A DNA stretch of 64,000 bases from CAMCXE01 sp036520615 (GCA_036520615.1 DATDJI010000027.1:62001-126000), one strand, 5' to 3'. Shown: positions 32,975-43,098, counted from the first letter of the stretch. Program-made: numbers and translations. The notes: generated by a model from the letters alone, not told the origin.

Positions 32975-34606
32975 ATGACTCGTTTTGTGTTTGTAACCGG
33001 TGGGGTTGTGTCCTCACTGGGTAAAGGTATTGCGTCAGCGTCACTGGCAGCTGTGTTAGAAGCGCGCGGCCTGAAAGTTACCATCATGAAGCTTGACCCA
33101 TACATCAACGTTGATCCAGGCACAATGAGCCCCTTTCAGCACGGCGAGGTATATGTCACCGATGACGGCGCTGAAACCGATTTGGATCTCGGCCACTACG
33201 AGCGGTTTTTACGCACGCGTATGACCCGCCGCAATAACTTCACCACTGGCCGCGTCTATGAAACCGTATTGCGCAAAGAGCGCCGGGGCGATTATTTAGG
33301 TGGCACAGTACAGGTGATTCCGCATATCACCGACGAAATCAAACGCCGTATTCTCGAAGGTGGTGAAGGCTACGATGTTGCCTTGGTGGAAGTGGGCGGC
33401 ACCGTCGGTGACATTGAATCTCAGCCGTTTTTGGAAGCGATTCGGCAGTTAAAAGTAGACATGGGCCCAACCAATGCCCAGTTGATCCACCTGACGCTAG
33501 TACCTTATATCGCCACCGCTGGCGAAACCAAAACTAAGCCGACACAGCACTCGGTAAAAGAATTGCGCACGATCGGCTTGCAGCCAGATTTTTTATTATG
33601 CCGCTCTGAAATCGCCGTAGAAGAAGATTCCCGCCGTAAAATTGCGCTGTTTACCAACGTAACTTTTGACTGCGTGGTACCGCTGCCGGACTGCGATACA
33701 ATTTACCGTATTCCTCGTTTGCTGCAGTCTCATAAGCTTGACGCCATTCTTTTGAAACACTTCGGCATCGAAGCGCCGGAGGCGGATTTAGCAGAGTGGG
33801 ATCGCGTTATTGAGGGCAAATTACATCCGACTAAAGCCGTTACCGTGGCCATGGTGGGCAAATATATGGATTTGCTCGATGCTTATAAGTCCTTAATTGA
33901 AGCGCTCTCCCACGCAGGCATTCGCACGTTTACGAAGGTCGATTTCAAATTTATCAATGCCGAAGATTTGGAAGAGCAGGGATTAGGCCTGTTAGCTGGC
34001 GCCGATGCCATTTTGGTGCCCGGCGGCTTCGGTGAGCGAGGATTGGAGGGCAAGCTTATGGCTGTACGCCATGCCCGCGAAAATAAAATTCCATACCTGG
34101 GAATTTGCTTGGGCATGCAATCGGTCGTCATCGAATTTGCCCGCAATGTATTGGGCTGGTCTGATGCTAACTCCACCGAGTTCGATCCCAAGTCCTCTCA
34201 TCCAGTTATCGGCCTAATTACCGAGTGGATTACGGCGGAAGGTTCGGTTGAAACTCGTGATGAGTCGTCCGATTTAGGCGGCACTATGCGCTTAGGCGCG
34301 CAGGAATGTCGGTTGGTCAAAGGCTCTAAAGCCCGTGCCATTTACGGTTCAGATCTAATTCGCGAACGCCACCGCCACCGCTACGAAGTTAACAACCGCT
34401 ACCTGGACGCACTGCGTCAAGCGGGCCTGTCGATCGGCGGTTGGTCGGCCGATGATACGTTGGTTGAAGTGGTGGAATTGCCCGATCACCCTTGGTTTGT
34501 AGCCTGTCAGTTCCACCCTGAATTCACCTCTACACCTCGCGATGGTCATCCGCTTTTTACCAGCTACATCCAAGCGGCTGTGGCTCACAAAGAGGCGCAA
34601 CAATGA
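32975..34606 (+). CDS. pyrG: CTP synthase
   Basis: 543 residues, full length. The N-terminal synthase domain (about 1-265) starts MTRFVFVTGGVVSSLGKGIASASLAA and has KLDPYINVDPGTMSPFQHGEV. The C-terminal class I glutamine amidotransferase domain has the nucleophile in PYLGICLGMQ and His-Glu in CQFHPEF. It makes CTP from UTP, ATP and glutamine. Its stop overlaps the kdsA start by four bases (ATGA), so the two are coupled, giving the common pyrG-kdsA-eno order. Confidence 0.98.
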   Translation: MTRFVFVTGGVVSSLGKGIASASLAAVLEARGLKVTIMKLDPYINVDPGTMSPFQHGEVYVTDDGAETDLDLGHYERFLRTRMTRRNNFTTGRVYETVLRKERRGDYLGGTVQVIPHITDEIKRRILEGGEGYDVALVEVGGTVGDIESQPFLEAIRQLKVDMGPTNAQLIHLTLVPYIATAGETKTKPTQHSVKELRTIGLQPDFLLCRSEIAVEEDSRRKIALFTNVTFDCVVPLPDCDTIYRIPRLLQSHKLDAILLKHFGIEAPEADLAEWDRVIEGKLHPTKAVTVAMVGKYMDLLDAYKSLIEALSHAGIRTFTKVDFKFINAEDLEEQGLGLLAGADAILVPGGFGERGLEGKLMAVRHARENKIPYLGICLGMQSVVIEFARNVLGWSDANSTEFDPKSSHPVIGLITEWITAEGSVETRDESSDLGGTMRLGAQECRLVKGSKARAIYGSDLIRERHRHRYEVNNRYLDALRQAGLSIGGWSADDTLVEVVELPDHPWFVACQFHPEFTSTPRDGHPLFTSYIQAAVAHKEAQQ

Positions 34607-35460
34607 GTACTTCCGCCCCCGTAATTAATGTCGCCAACATCCCAGTTGCCAACAATTTGCCGATGGTATTGTTCGGCGGTATGAATGTTTTGGAATCGCG
34701 AGACATGGCGCTCGCCCTGGCAGAACATTACGTGAAAGTCACGCAAAAGCTCGGCATTCCCTACGTATTTAAGGCTTCTTTTGATAAAGCCAACCGCTCG
34801 TCAATTCATTCCTTTCGCGGCCCTGGATTAGATGAGGGACTGAAGATTTTTGATGAGATTAAGCGCACTTTTGGTGTACCAGTGATTACCGATGTCCACG
34901 AACCGCACCAAGCTGCTGCGGTGGCCGAGGTATGTGATGTCATCCAGCTGCCCGCATTTTTGGCCCGCCAAACGGATTTGGTAGCAGCGATGGCGGCCAC
35001 CGGAGCGGTAATCAACGTTAAAAAACCGCAGTTTTTAAGCCCGGGCCAAATGGGCAACATAGTCGAAAAATTTCGCGAATGCGGTAATGACAAAATTCTT
35101 TTATGTGAGCGTGGCTCTTGCATGGGCTACGACAACCTAGTTGTGGATATGTTGGGTTTTCGCACGATGCGCGAGAGCACTGGCAATTTACCGGTTATTT
35201 TTGATGTAACTCACTCATTGCAATGCCGCGACCCCATGGGCGCCGCCTCCGGTGGGCGGCGCCACCAGGTGGCCGAGTTGGCGCGCGCCGGTATGGCCGT
35301 GGGCCTCGCCGGTTTATTTTTGGAGGCCCATCCGGACCCGGAAAACGCCCGTTGCGACGGCCCCAGCGCTTTACCCCTGGCGCAGCTAGAACCTTTTTTA
35401 GCGCAGATAAAAGCCATCGACGATTTGGTGAAATCCTTGCCAGTTTTGGATATTCGCTAA
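34603..35460 (+). CDS. kdsA: KDO-8-phosphate synthase
   Basis: 285 residues, TIM barrel. It condenses phosphoenolpyruvate with arabinose-5-phosphate for the inner core of lipopolysaccharide, showing a Gram-negative outer membrane. Motifs: FKASFDKANRSSIHSFRGPG, ITDVHEPHQ, QLPAFLARQTDL, NVKKPQFLSPGQM and FDVTHSLQ. Start coupled to the pyrG stop. 53 bases separate it from eno, which has its own strong GGAG. Confidence 0.97.
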   Translation: MSTSAPVINVANIPVANNLPMVLFGGMNVLESRDMALALAEHYVKVTQKLGIPYVFKASFDKANRSSIHSFRGPGLDEGLKIFDEIKRTFGVPVITDVHEPHQAAAVAEVCDVIQLPAFLARQTDLVAAMAATGAVINVKKPQFLSPGQMGNIVEKFRECGNDKILLCERGSCMGYDNLVVDMLGFRTMRESTGNLPVIFDVTHSLQCRDPMGAASGGRRHQVAELARAGMAVGLAGLFLEAHPDPENARCDGPSALPLAQLEPFLAQIKAIDDLVKSLPVLDIR

Positions 35461-35513
35461 GTTAAAAATATGCAAATCCCCTTTCACTCGACAGAACGAA
35501 CAACGGAGACCTC

Positions 35514-36800
35514 ATGAGCACAATAGTTAACGTAACCGGTTTTGAAGTAATGGATTCACGCGGTAATCCCACCGTAATGGCGGAAGTAGTCCTCTCGTGC
35601 GGCGCCGTTGGCAGCGCCTGCGCACCTTCCGGTGCTTCCACAGGTTCGCGCGAAGCCCTCGAACTACGTGACGGCGATAAAAGCCGTTACCTCGGCAAAG
35701 GCGTGTTAAAGGCCGTCGCCAATATCAACGATACGATTAAGCCGCTGTTATTAGGTAAAGATGCAGTAAACCAGCGCGAATTGGACAACATCATGTTGGC
35801 CGCTGACGCTACCGAAAATAAATCCAAACTCGGCGCCAACGCGATTTTGGCTGTGTCACTGGCCGCCGCCAAAGCCGCTGCCATCAGCAAAAAAGTGCCT
35901 TTGTATGCACACATTGCCGACATCAACGGCACCCCTGGTCGCTACAGCATGCCCGTGCCTATGATGAATATCATCAATGGCGGTGAGCACGCTGATAACA
36001 ATGTGGACATTCAAGAGTTCATGATTCAGCCTGTGGCCGCGAAAACCTTCACTGAAGCCTTGCGCATAGGTGCGGAAATATTCCACAGCCTGAAAAAAGT
36101 GCTTTCCAGCCGTGGCCTTAACACTGCTGTGGGTGATGAAGGTGGATTTGCACCCAACTTGCCGTCGAACGAAGCTGCGTTGCAAGCCATTGCTGAAGCC
36201 GTAGCTGCCGCTGGTTACAAACTGGGCACCGATGTAACGCTGGCTTTAGACTGCGCCGCGAGCGAATTTTACAAAGAAGGCCGCTACCACTTAGATGGCG
36301 ATGGCAAGACGTTCAGCTCCGCCGAGTTTGCTGATTACCTGGCTGACTTAGCTGCTCGCTATCCTATTTTGTCCATTGAAGATGGTATGGATGAGAGCGA
36401 CTGGGACGGTTGGAAAGTGCTTACCGATAAAATCGGCAGCCAAATTCAATTGGTGGGTGACGATCTGTTTGTTACTAACACCAAAATTCTCAAAGAGGGC
36501 ATCGACAAATCTATTGCTAACTCGATTCTGATTAAATTTAATCAAATCGGCTCGCTGAGCGAAACCTTGGACGCCATCAAAATGGCTCAAGATGCAGGCT
36601 ACACTGCGGTGATTTCTCACCGTTCCGGCGAAACCGAAGACACTACAATCGCCGATTTGGCAGTAGCTACTGCTGCAGGCCAGATCAAAACTGGTTCGCT
36701 TTCGCGCTCTGATCGCGTAGCCAAATACAATCGTTTGTTGCGTATTGAAGCTGAGTTGGGTGCAAAGGCTGCCTACCGTGGTCGCGCCGAATTTAAATAA
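35514..36800 (+). CDS. eno: enolase
   Basis: 428 residues, full length. MDSRGNPTVMAEV, GASTGSREALELRD, GGEHADNN, the Mg-site SIEDGMDESDWDGW and LIKFNQIGSLSETLDAI, and the signature SHRSGETEDT. It converts 2-phosphoglycerate to phosphoenolpyruvate and is often part of the RNA degradosome. GGAG lies six bases before the ATG. A terminator at 36813-36837 follows. Confidence 0.98.
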   Translation: MSTIVNVTGFEVMDSRGNPTVMAEVVLSCGAVGSACAPSGASTGSREALELRDGDKSRYLGKGVLKAVANINDTIKPLLLGKDAVNQRELDNIMLAADATENKSKLGANAILAVSLAAAKAAAISKKVPLYAHIADINGTPGRYSMPVPMMNIINGGEHADNNVDIQEFMIQPVAAKTFTEALRIGAEIFHSLKKVLSSRGLNTAVGDEGGFAPNLPSNEAALQAIAEAVAAAGYKLGTDVTLALDCAASEFYKEGRYHLDGDGKTFSSAEFADYLADLAARYPILSIEDGMDESDWDGWKVLTDKIGSQIQLVGDDLFVTNTKILKEGIDKSIANSILIKFNQIGSLSETLDAIKMAQDAGYTAVISHRSGETEDTTIADLAVATAAGQIKTGSLSRSDRVAKYNRLLRIEAELGAKAAYRGRAEFK

Positions 36801-36812
36801 GCTGTAAACAAG

Positions 36813-36837
36813 AGCCCCAGATTATCTGGGGCTTTTT
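36813..36837 (+). terminator. rho-independent terminator after eno
   Basis: AGCCCCAGA-TTA-TCTGGGGCT: a perfect 9-bp stem with a 3-base loop followed by TTTTTA. Confidence 0.92.
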
Positions 36838-36886
36838 ATTTGGTCTGTTTTCTACGTTCCTCTGCTTTCTTGTTCCGGCTTATTTC

Positions 36887-37174
36887 ATGCGTTATTTGCT
36901 TATCACACTGTTAGTGGTGCTCGGCTATCTCCAGTATCGCCTGTGGACAGCTGAAGGCGGCTATGTGGACGTGGCGCGACTGAATAAAGAAATAGCTCGG
37001 CAAGAGCGCGAAAACGCTGCCCTGCGTGAGCGCAACCGAGTTTTACGCGCGGAAGTTGAATCGCTGAAAGAAGGCGTGGATACATTAGAGGAGCGGGCGC
37101 GTACGGACATGGGCATGGTAAAAGAAGGCGAGACGTTTTTTCTGTTCCTTAAAGATAACCACAAGTCGCAATGA
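36887..37174 (+). CDS. ftsB: cell division protein FtsB
   Basis: 95 residues. A short cytoplasmic N-terminus and a single TM helix (about 3-20) precede a periplasmic coiled coil (EIARQERENAALRERNRVLRAEVESLK) and the conserved ERARTDMGMVKEGETFF block. It forms the FtsQLB divisome complex with FtsL and FtsQ. The stop overlaps the ispD start by four bases, a very common gammaproteobacterial coupling. Confidence 0.95.
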   Translation: MRYLLITLLVVLGYLQYRLWTAEGGYVDVARLNKEIARQERENAALRERNRVLRAEVESLKEGVDTLEERARTDMGMVKEGETFFLFLKDNHKSQ

Positions 37175-37884
37175 GCCGATTGTTCCGTCCACGCCTGTGG
37201 GGGCTAATACCGGCAGCGGGCACCGGCAGTCGCATGCAGTCGAATCAGCCCAAACAATATTTGCCATTGAAAGGCAAAACCCTGCTAGAAATTACTCTCA
37301 GCAAATTCACCTCACGCATCGATATAAGCGGCATCATCGTGGTCGCTTCTGCGGACCGACAATTTGTTGCGCTTAATCTGCCAGTGCAGCGCTGTGATGG
37401 CGGCGCAACGCGAGCGGCTTCAGTACTGGCGGGGCTAGATTATTTGCTGGCCAACGAAGCGGAGGTGGATGATTTCGTTTTGGTGCACGATGCGGCGCGC
37501 CCCTGCGTGACTACTGAGCGCTTAAACCTTCTGATTCAAACGGTATTATCTGAAAATCAAGGCGGGCTTTTGGCCTGCCCAGTGAGCGACACGCTTAAGC
37601 GCTCGACAATTCACCAACCTGCACAATCACTCAATACGTTGGATCGCAGCCATATTTGGCAAGCTCACACCCCGCAAATGTTCCGCATAGGCGAATTAAA
37701 GACTGCTTTGCAGCAGGCGATTGCTCGCGGCCAACTAGTCACGGATGAAGCCTCCGCTATGGAGTTAATGGGGGTGCAACCTCTATTAATAGCCGACCGG
37801 CGCGATAATATTAAAGTGACTCTGCCTGAGGATTTGGCTCTTGCAGAGTTCATACTGCAACGCCATGAGGAGTTAGGACTATGA
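37171..37884 (+). CDS. ispD: 2-C-methyl-D-erythritol 4-phosphate cytidylyltransferase
   Basis: 237 residues. N-terminal LIPAAGTGSRMQSNQPKQYLPLKGKTLLE is the CTP-binding loop. VLVHDAARPCV and the C-terminal ADRRDNIKVTLPEDLALAE are family signatures. It carries out the CDP-ME step of the MEP isoprenoid pathway, whose products feed ispB. It is coupled at both ends by four-base overlaps (ftsB and ispF). Confidence 0.97.
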   Translation: MSRLFRPRLWGLIPAAGTGSRMQSNQPKQYLPLKGKTLLEITLSKFTSRIDISGIIVVASADRQFVALNLPVQRCDGGATRAASVLAGLDYLLANEAEVDDFVLVHDAARPCVTTERLNLLIQTVLSENQGGLLACPVSDTLKRSTIHQPAQSLNTLDRSHIWQAHTPQMFRIGELKTALQQAIARGQLVTDEASAMELMGVQPLLIADRRDNIKVTLPEDLALAEFILQRHEELGL

Positions 37885-38360
37885 ATATACGTATCGGCCA
37901 AGGCTTTGACGTACACGCCTTTGGCCCCGGCGACAAAATTGTGCTGGGCGGTGTGGTAATTCCCTATAGTCAAGGGCTAATCGCCCATTCCGACGGCGAT
38001 GTATTGCTACACGCTCTGTGTGATGCTTTATTAGGTGCGGCGGCTTTAGGCGATATTGGCCGCCACTTTCCCGATTCAGATCCCACGTACGCCAACGCCG
38101 ATAGCCGCGCTCTACTGCGCATGGTTGTAGCCAAGGTGCGCGCTAAAGGATTTAAAGTGGTCAACGCGGATATGACAATAATTGCCCAGGCTCCCAAAAT
38201 GGCTCATTACATACCGCGTATGCTGCCCTTAATCGCTGAGGATTTGGCGGCTAACCTGGGCGCAGTCAACGTCAAGGCCACAACCACTGAACAACTAGGC
38301 TTTACCGGCCGCAAAGAAGGTATCGCTTGCCTCGCTAGTGTATTGATTGCGGGAATATAA
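37881..38360 (+). CDS. ispF: 2-C-methyl-D-erythritol 2,4-cyclodiphosphate synthase
   Basis: 159 residues. GQGFDVHAF with the metal-binding Asp/His near the N-terminus, AHSDGDVLLHALCDALLGAAALGDIGRHFPD, and the C-terminal KATTTEQLGFTGRKEGIACLA. It is a trimeric metal enzyme of the MEP pathway. The genes usually following in relatives (truD, surE, pcm) are absent. After the stop come 859 non-coding bases and the CotH cluster. Confidence 0.97.
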   Translation: MNIRIGQGFDVHAFGPGDKIVLGGVVIPYSQGLIAHSDGDVLLHALCDALLGAAALGDIGRHFPDSDPTYANADSRALLRMVVAKVRAKGFKVVNADMTIIAQAPKMAHYIPRMLPLIAEDLAANLGAVNVKATTTEQLGFTGRKEGIACLASVLIAGI

Positions 38361-39219
38361 ACTGTTGCTGCACACCGGGTGGTTTGTAAGTGAGCTTTAC
38401 AAGCTGTTACAGCTTGCTAAAAATTAAGCGCTCAACTGCATCCGCTTACTTAAGCGCCTTCGCACTGGTTCTATTTTTAGCAGCTATAAAGTTGCCATGC
38501 GAGGCCAGTAAAATGCCCATCTTTGCCGCCGCTACATTTACCAAGCTCTATATGTACCGGCCTTTTATCTAAGCGCTTTTTATCTAGGCTTTGATTTAAA
38601 GCTATTTATTAAATCGGCGTTTTTGGAGATTTTATTTTTCCTTGGCGCAGCTTAAGCACCAAAAAATACTAATCTTTGAGCAATACCTGTTCACTACCGC
38701 TTTGGGTGGAATCGGCTGGGCGAGAAATTCTTCCTGCATTATCCAGAAGTTTTAGATTACTTATCGAATAGGGGCGGGGTAATTTGCATAACTTCGCATT
38801 GAAAATTTCTCGGCTCTTGGCGGCCTTGCGATTAATTTCTTTACATATTATAAGTGCGCTAAATAGTACAAAATCTTGACTAGCTCACGTCTTTTCTTGT
38901 TGATCCAAGGTATAAATCCACATATGGGTGATTAATTCTCACATTTGGCTGATAAATAATATCCTGGTCAAATGGTAACTATCCCCCATCACTGTTAGAT
39001 CCCGCTTGTAGAGCGCCTATACGGCGATACCAATGAGCGAGCATCTGGCAGATCGTCTAAACCGGACACCGGTATTGCTCAGCGTCGATCATTATCCCGT
39101 TAGAGTTTGCGCAAGCTTCAAGTGTTACCCACAGCTGACACTGACTGGAAATTCCAATTCATACCCTGTTGCAAATTTGCATTGGGAAGCTTTTAGCACA
39201 TCATTTACAGGTAAAAAAA
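38361..39219. other. 859-base non-coding stretch ahead of the CotH cluster
   Basis: AT-rich. A perfect palindrome CAAGCTGT-T-ACAGCTTG lies at 38400-38416, 40 bases after ispF. A 60-codon GTG frame here has one hydrophobic stretch but no start signal and is not called. No tRNA or repeat copy was seen. The boundary between the conserved ispD-ispF block and the accessory cluster falls here. Confidence 0.45.
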
Positions 39220-41472
39220 ATGAAAACCTTAACTCTGGCGCTGGCCATTCTCGCTGGGCTATTGGCAGGCTGCAGCGGATCCAATTCAAGCTCAAGCTCT
39301 TCGTCTAGCAGCTCATCTTCTAGCAACAATTCCTCAAGCACGTCATCAAGTAGTTCGTCCAGCGGTAACACCTCAAGTAGCTCCTCTAGTAGTTCTAGTT
39401 CTTCGTCGTCAAGCAGTTCTTCCGGTGCAAGTGTTGGGGTAGATGTTAACGTTGATTTACCCAAAGAAATGCGTATCAGTACAGATGGCGAGTTACTTGA
39501 GCAGGGCGGGTTTTACAGCTCAAAGTTTTATCAAGACGACCTGCTTGAAACTGTGTATTTAGATTTCCCCCAGGCCGATTACTGGACCCAATTAACTAAT
39601 AATTACAGCAGTAAAACGCCTATTGCCGCCACATTGCGTTACAAAGACAAAACCCTTGAGCAGGTGGGTGTGCGCTTTCGTGGTTTGACGAGTTACCAAC
39701 GTGCGAATCGCAAAAAATCATTCGATATAGATCTTGAATGGAAGATCGACGGACAGGATTTAAATAATTACAACTCCATTAAATTAAATAATGGCTTCGA
39801 AGATGAATCTTCTATGCGTGAGGTGCTATACAACAATCTCACACGCAAAAATATTCCGTCGGCAAAAGCCAATTTTGTTCGCCTAATTGTCAACGGCGAA
39901 GATTTTGGTGTTTACGCTAACGTGCAAAAATTAAATAAAGATCACGCTAAAGAATGGTTTTTGGATAAAGAAGCCACGCGCTGGCGCGCTGAAAAACCCG
40001 GCGGTGGCACTTTTACGCCCGGAGGCGGTGGAACTGGCGGCATTTTTGGCGCAGGCAGATCGACGTTGAACGATTTGGGCGAAAACGGCACGGCATACAC
40101 CAATGACTACACGCTAAAACACAGCTCAGTCACAGATCCCTGGCAAGACCTTGCCAATGCAGCGCACACAATGGGGGTGGTAACTCAAGAATATCTCATT
40201 GAAGAATTGAGCCAATATATGGATATAGATGCGGCTCTGTGGTTTATTGCCAGTGAAAATATTTTTATGGATGACGATGGCTATATTAATAAAGGCGGTA
40301 TGGATTATTACGTTTATTATGATGTAGCAACCGGGCGCATAGTACCCATGGAATATGACGGTAATTCTGCATTTCATGCCGCCTTTAACGCAACTTGGGT
40401 TCCTCTGTATAAACTCAACGATGCTAATTTCCCGCTCATTAGTAAATTATTAAATATTCCTGCACTACGCCAACGCTACCTTGCGCATTACCGGACGATT
40501 TTGGAGGAATCATTAAACCCAACAGTATCTTTAGCAAAGCTTGAGCAATATAAAAATTTAATCAGCCCGGCTCTCTCTGTAAGCTCGATTGTGCGGCAGT
40601 ATTCGTATGCACAGTTTCAAACTGCAGTGGAGACGCTAAAAAGTACTATTTCCACGCGTTACCAAACACTGCAAAACCATGCCGATGTTAAGGCACCGAT
40701 AATTAACATCAGCAAAGTGATCGATTCCGTAGCTGGCCGCGCGTCAACTCGACCTACGGATCAACAGGCGGTGGATATATCGGCCAGTGTATCAATTGCC
40801 GAGGGAGTGAATGCGGTGAACCTATATTACGGTATCGGATTAATGGGTAACTTCAAAAAAACTCCCATGCACCTCGCCGCTAATGGCGAATACCAGGCGC
40901 AAATTCCAGCGCAAGCCAAAGCGACTTTCGTGCGTTATTACGTGGAGGCCGTGGCAAATAATATCGCGAATTCGGTAGCTTATAGCCCTAAAGGCGCTGA
41001 ACACGATGTGTATATTTACCAGGTTTTAGCGGGAGCACCCGCCGCAAGCGTTATAGTGTTAAATGAATTAATGCCATCTAACAGCAAAACAGCAACTGAT
41101 GAAGCCGGTGATTACGGCGATTGGATCGAGCTTTACAATAATTCCGATCAAAATGTCTCTGTTGCCGGTTGGTATTTAACCGACGAGGATACTAATTTAA
41201 AACGCTGGATATTCCCGGCCGAAACGCTCGTACCGGCGCGCGGCACTTTAGCAGTATGGGCTGATGAAAAAACTCTAACAACAGGCTTGCATGCGAATTT
41301 TAAACTGGGCGCCAGTGGAGAGTCGGTACTTTTAGTTAAAGCCGATGGAACAATTGTCGATCAGGTGACCTTTCCCTCTGCGGAGAAAGATCAAAGCTAT
41401 GGTCGCAAGCCTAATGGCACAGGTGAATGGGGCTGGACACAAAGCCCGAGCTTTAAAGCTTCAAACCCTTAA
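39220..41472 (+). CDS. poly-Ser CotH-kinase lipoprotein with C-terminal lamin-tail domain
   Basis: 750 residues. Lipoprotein signal MKTLTLALAILAGLLAGC with lipidated Cys18, then an almost pure serine linker to about residue 75. A CotH-kinase-like domain spans roughly 90-500: VGVRFRGLTSYQRANRKKSFDIDLEW, SIKLNNGFEDESSMREVL, VNGEDFGVYANVQKLNKDH and the metal-site region RIVPMEYDGNSAF. A small beta domain follows, then a lamin-tail domain (about 640-750, VLNELMPSNS...DWIELYNNS). CotH proteins phosphorylate Ser in spore-coat proteins and use an atypical kinase fold; here the protein would sit at the cell surface. ATG 39220 begins the lipoprotein signal, preferred over an in-frame start 17 codons earlier. 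It is first of the cluster to 49777. Confidence 0.85.
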   Translation: MKTLTLALAILAGLLAGCSGSNSSSSSSSSSSSSSNNSSSTSSSSSSSGNTSSSSSSSSSSSSSSSSSGASVGVDVNVDLPKEMRISTDGELLEQGGFYSSKFYQDDLLETVYLDFPQADYWTQLTNNYSSKTPIAATLRYKDKTLEQVGVRFRGLTSYQRANRKKSFDIDLEWKIDGQDLNNYNSIKLNNGFEDESSMREVLYNNLTRKNIPSAKANFVRLIVNGEDFGVYANVQKLNKDHAKEWFLDKEATRWRAEKPGGGTFTPGGGGTGGIFGAGRSTLNDLGENGTAYTNDYTLKHSSVTDPWQDLANAAHTMGVVTQEYLIEELSQYMDIDAALWFIASENIFMDDDGYINKGGMDYYVYYDVATGRIVPMEYDGNSAFHAAFNATWVPLYKLNDANFPLISKLLNIPALRQRYLAHYRTILEESLNPTVSLAKLEQYKNLISPALSVSSIVRQYSYAQFQTAVETLKSTISTRYQTLQNHADVKAPIINISKVIDSVAGRASTRPTDQQAVDISASVSIAEGVNAVNLYYGIGLMGNFKKTPMHLAANGEYQAQIPAQAKATFVRYYVEAVANNIANSVAYSPKGAEHDVYIYQVLAGAPAASVIVLNELMPSNSKTATDEAGDYGDWIELYNNSDQNVSVAGWYLTDEDTNLKRWIFPAETLVPARGTLAVWADEKTLTTGLHANFKLGASGESVLLVKADGTIVDQVTFPSAEKDQSYGRKPNGTGEWGWTQSPSFKASNP

Positions 41473-42510
41473 ATAACGCGATAGACAACAAGGATGTTAT
41501 CTACGCTTGAGCAAACAAGCGAACCAAAAATTACTAACCAGTGCGGATACCATACCGCACAGCCCGTTGCGACATGTGCAATATCCCACCACAAAAAGCA
41601 GTGGCTGATCACTGCTAATATCGGTATCAAATTTTACAGATTTTTATTTTCTAGCTCTTAAAATGCGAATGCCATCTCAAATCAAAAGGCATTTGTTTGT
41701 AATTAGCGTGCTGTGTTTAGGAGGCGCGTATTTAAGAGGTGCGTGTTTAGAAAACACATTTAAAACCACTGAGTTTACAGGGTATTGAAGCGCTACGATT
41801 TTCTTATTTGAGCGGATGAAAATTGAATCTGCCTATTTTTTTACAAAAAATTCTGCTCTGCCAACTGTGGCTTGGTCTAACTATAAGATTTAAAGTGCTG
41901 ATTTTTCAGAAGTTCCATAAGAAGAGTGTGGACTATGTGCATGTTTAATGTGACTTGTCGCACATGCTTGTATTTTTTAAGGAAGGTGCTAGCAGCACAA
42001 ATCTTTACAGGATCGTAAAAAGTGCAGTCGCGTATGCTCAATTTAACGCAGCAAATACCGCTAAATTCGAGATTTATTGTATATATCCACGAGAAAAAAT
42101 ATGCACAGCGGTTATACGCTTGTATATATGTGATTTAATCGTTGCCACTACAGCATTTTTATTGCAATAATATTACAAGCGTTAGCCGGCGGCTCTGCAT
42201 GGCCGCATAAAAATTCAGTGATTGTTTTACCGATGATTAAAATCTGGAATCACCCAATTAATATCGGCTTACATTTTTCTGAGTAACAGGTTTTGGTTTA
42301 AAGGCAGTTTAGTGGCCAGCAAAATCCTTGCTCGAAATATGCGGTTTATTACGATCCCTTTTGGCTGCGTAAAAATATTAATAAAGTCAACTTTCGTGCA
42401 CACATTGGCTAGCTGAATCCCCGCAGCGTTATGGCAAAGTGCGATACCTATTTTCCCTATCAACTCTGGCGCCTGGTGCTGGTTGTGAAAGAGTTTTAAC
42501 CGGAGCCACT
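41473..42510. other. 1-kb non-coding stretch inside the CotH cluster
   Basis: 1,038 AT-rich bases between the first CotH gene and the DUF4956 gene. It holds hairpins AGCAGTG-GCTGAT-CACTGCT (41597-41616) and GTGTTT-AGA-AAACAC (41743-41757), the latter in a short imperfect tandem of TGTTTAG-like units. A 71-codon frame near 41955 has no family resemblance. Large 5' leader or small-RNA content is possible but not shown. Confidence 0.45.
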
Positions 42511-43098
42511 ATGGCCATTATGCATACCATTATTTCTGATCACCTTGAGCTGGGGATTAGATTTTGTCTGGATTTGGCGGTCGCGCTCTGTATTACGCTG
42601 GGTATTTATTATCGTCGTTATGGCGATAAAGAGCTCGTTGTAGCAGCCACCTTGTTCAACGTTTTTATTTTTTCTGTACTGTCTATTTTATCGGGTATAG
42701 AGTTCAGCGTGTCGGCAGGTTTTGGTCTGTTCGCAATTCTTGCGCTGTTCACTCTGCGTTCTGAGCAGATCTCCAAAATCGAAATCACCTATTTTTTTGG
42801 AGCCGTGTCAATTGCGGTGATTTTTGCACTCGACGGGGTCAGTATTACCACGGCAACTGTCACGGCGCTAACAGTGTTAATTAGTGTTTTTCTGTTGGAT
42901 CACCCTAAGGTATTGCCGCCGGTTAATACATTGCGAATTACGCTGGATAAAATTGACAGTTATGCATTGTCAGATCCTGAGCGCATGTGTCGAGATTTAT
43001 CCGATCGGTTATCTGTTCCAGTATTGTCCTACCAAATTAAAACACTCGATTTTATTAACGATTTGGCTATAGTGCATGTCAACTACAAATCCAATTAA
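42511..43098 (+). CDS. DUF4956 membrane protein
   Basis: 195 residues from ATG 42511 (GGAG five bases upstream; an in-frame start 24 codons earlier lacks one). About four TM helices fill 15-140, then a soluble C-terminal domain (VLPPVNTLRITLDKIDSYAL...VPVLSYQIKTLDFINDLAIVHVNY). The loop FGLFAILALFTLRSEQISKIEITYFFG is typical of DUF4956. The family has no proven function and is repeatedly found beside VTC-domain polyphosphate polymerases and CotH kinases. The stop overlaps the VTC gene start by 23 bases, so they are co-translated. Confidence 0.85.
   Translation: MAIMHTIISDHLELGIRFCLDLAVALCITLGIYYRRYGDKELVVAATLFNVFIFSVLSILSGIEFSVSAGFGLFAILALFTLRSEQISKIEITYFFGAVSIAVIFALDGVSITTATVTALTVLISVFLLDHPKVLPPVNTLRITLDKIDSYALSDPERMCRDLSDRLSVPVLSYQIKTLDFINDLAIVHVNYKSN

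Noticed and set aside
38390..38572. 60-codon GTG frame after ispF with a hydrophobic stretch
   Set aside because: No ribosome site, crosses a perfect palindrome, and composition is like non-coding DNA.
39033..39308. 91-codon frame overlapping the first CotH lipoprotein start
   Set aside because: Its end lies in another frame of the lipoprotein signal and Ser linker; no start signal.
41955..42170. 71-codon frame between the first CotH gene and DUF4956
   Set aside because: No start signal and no recognisable protein pattern.
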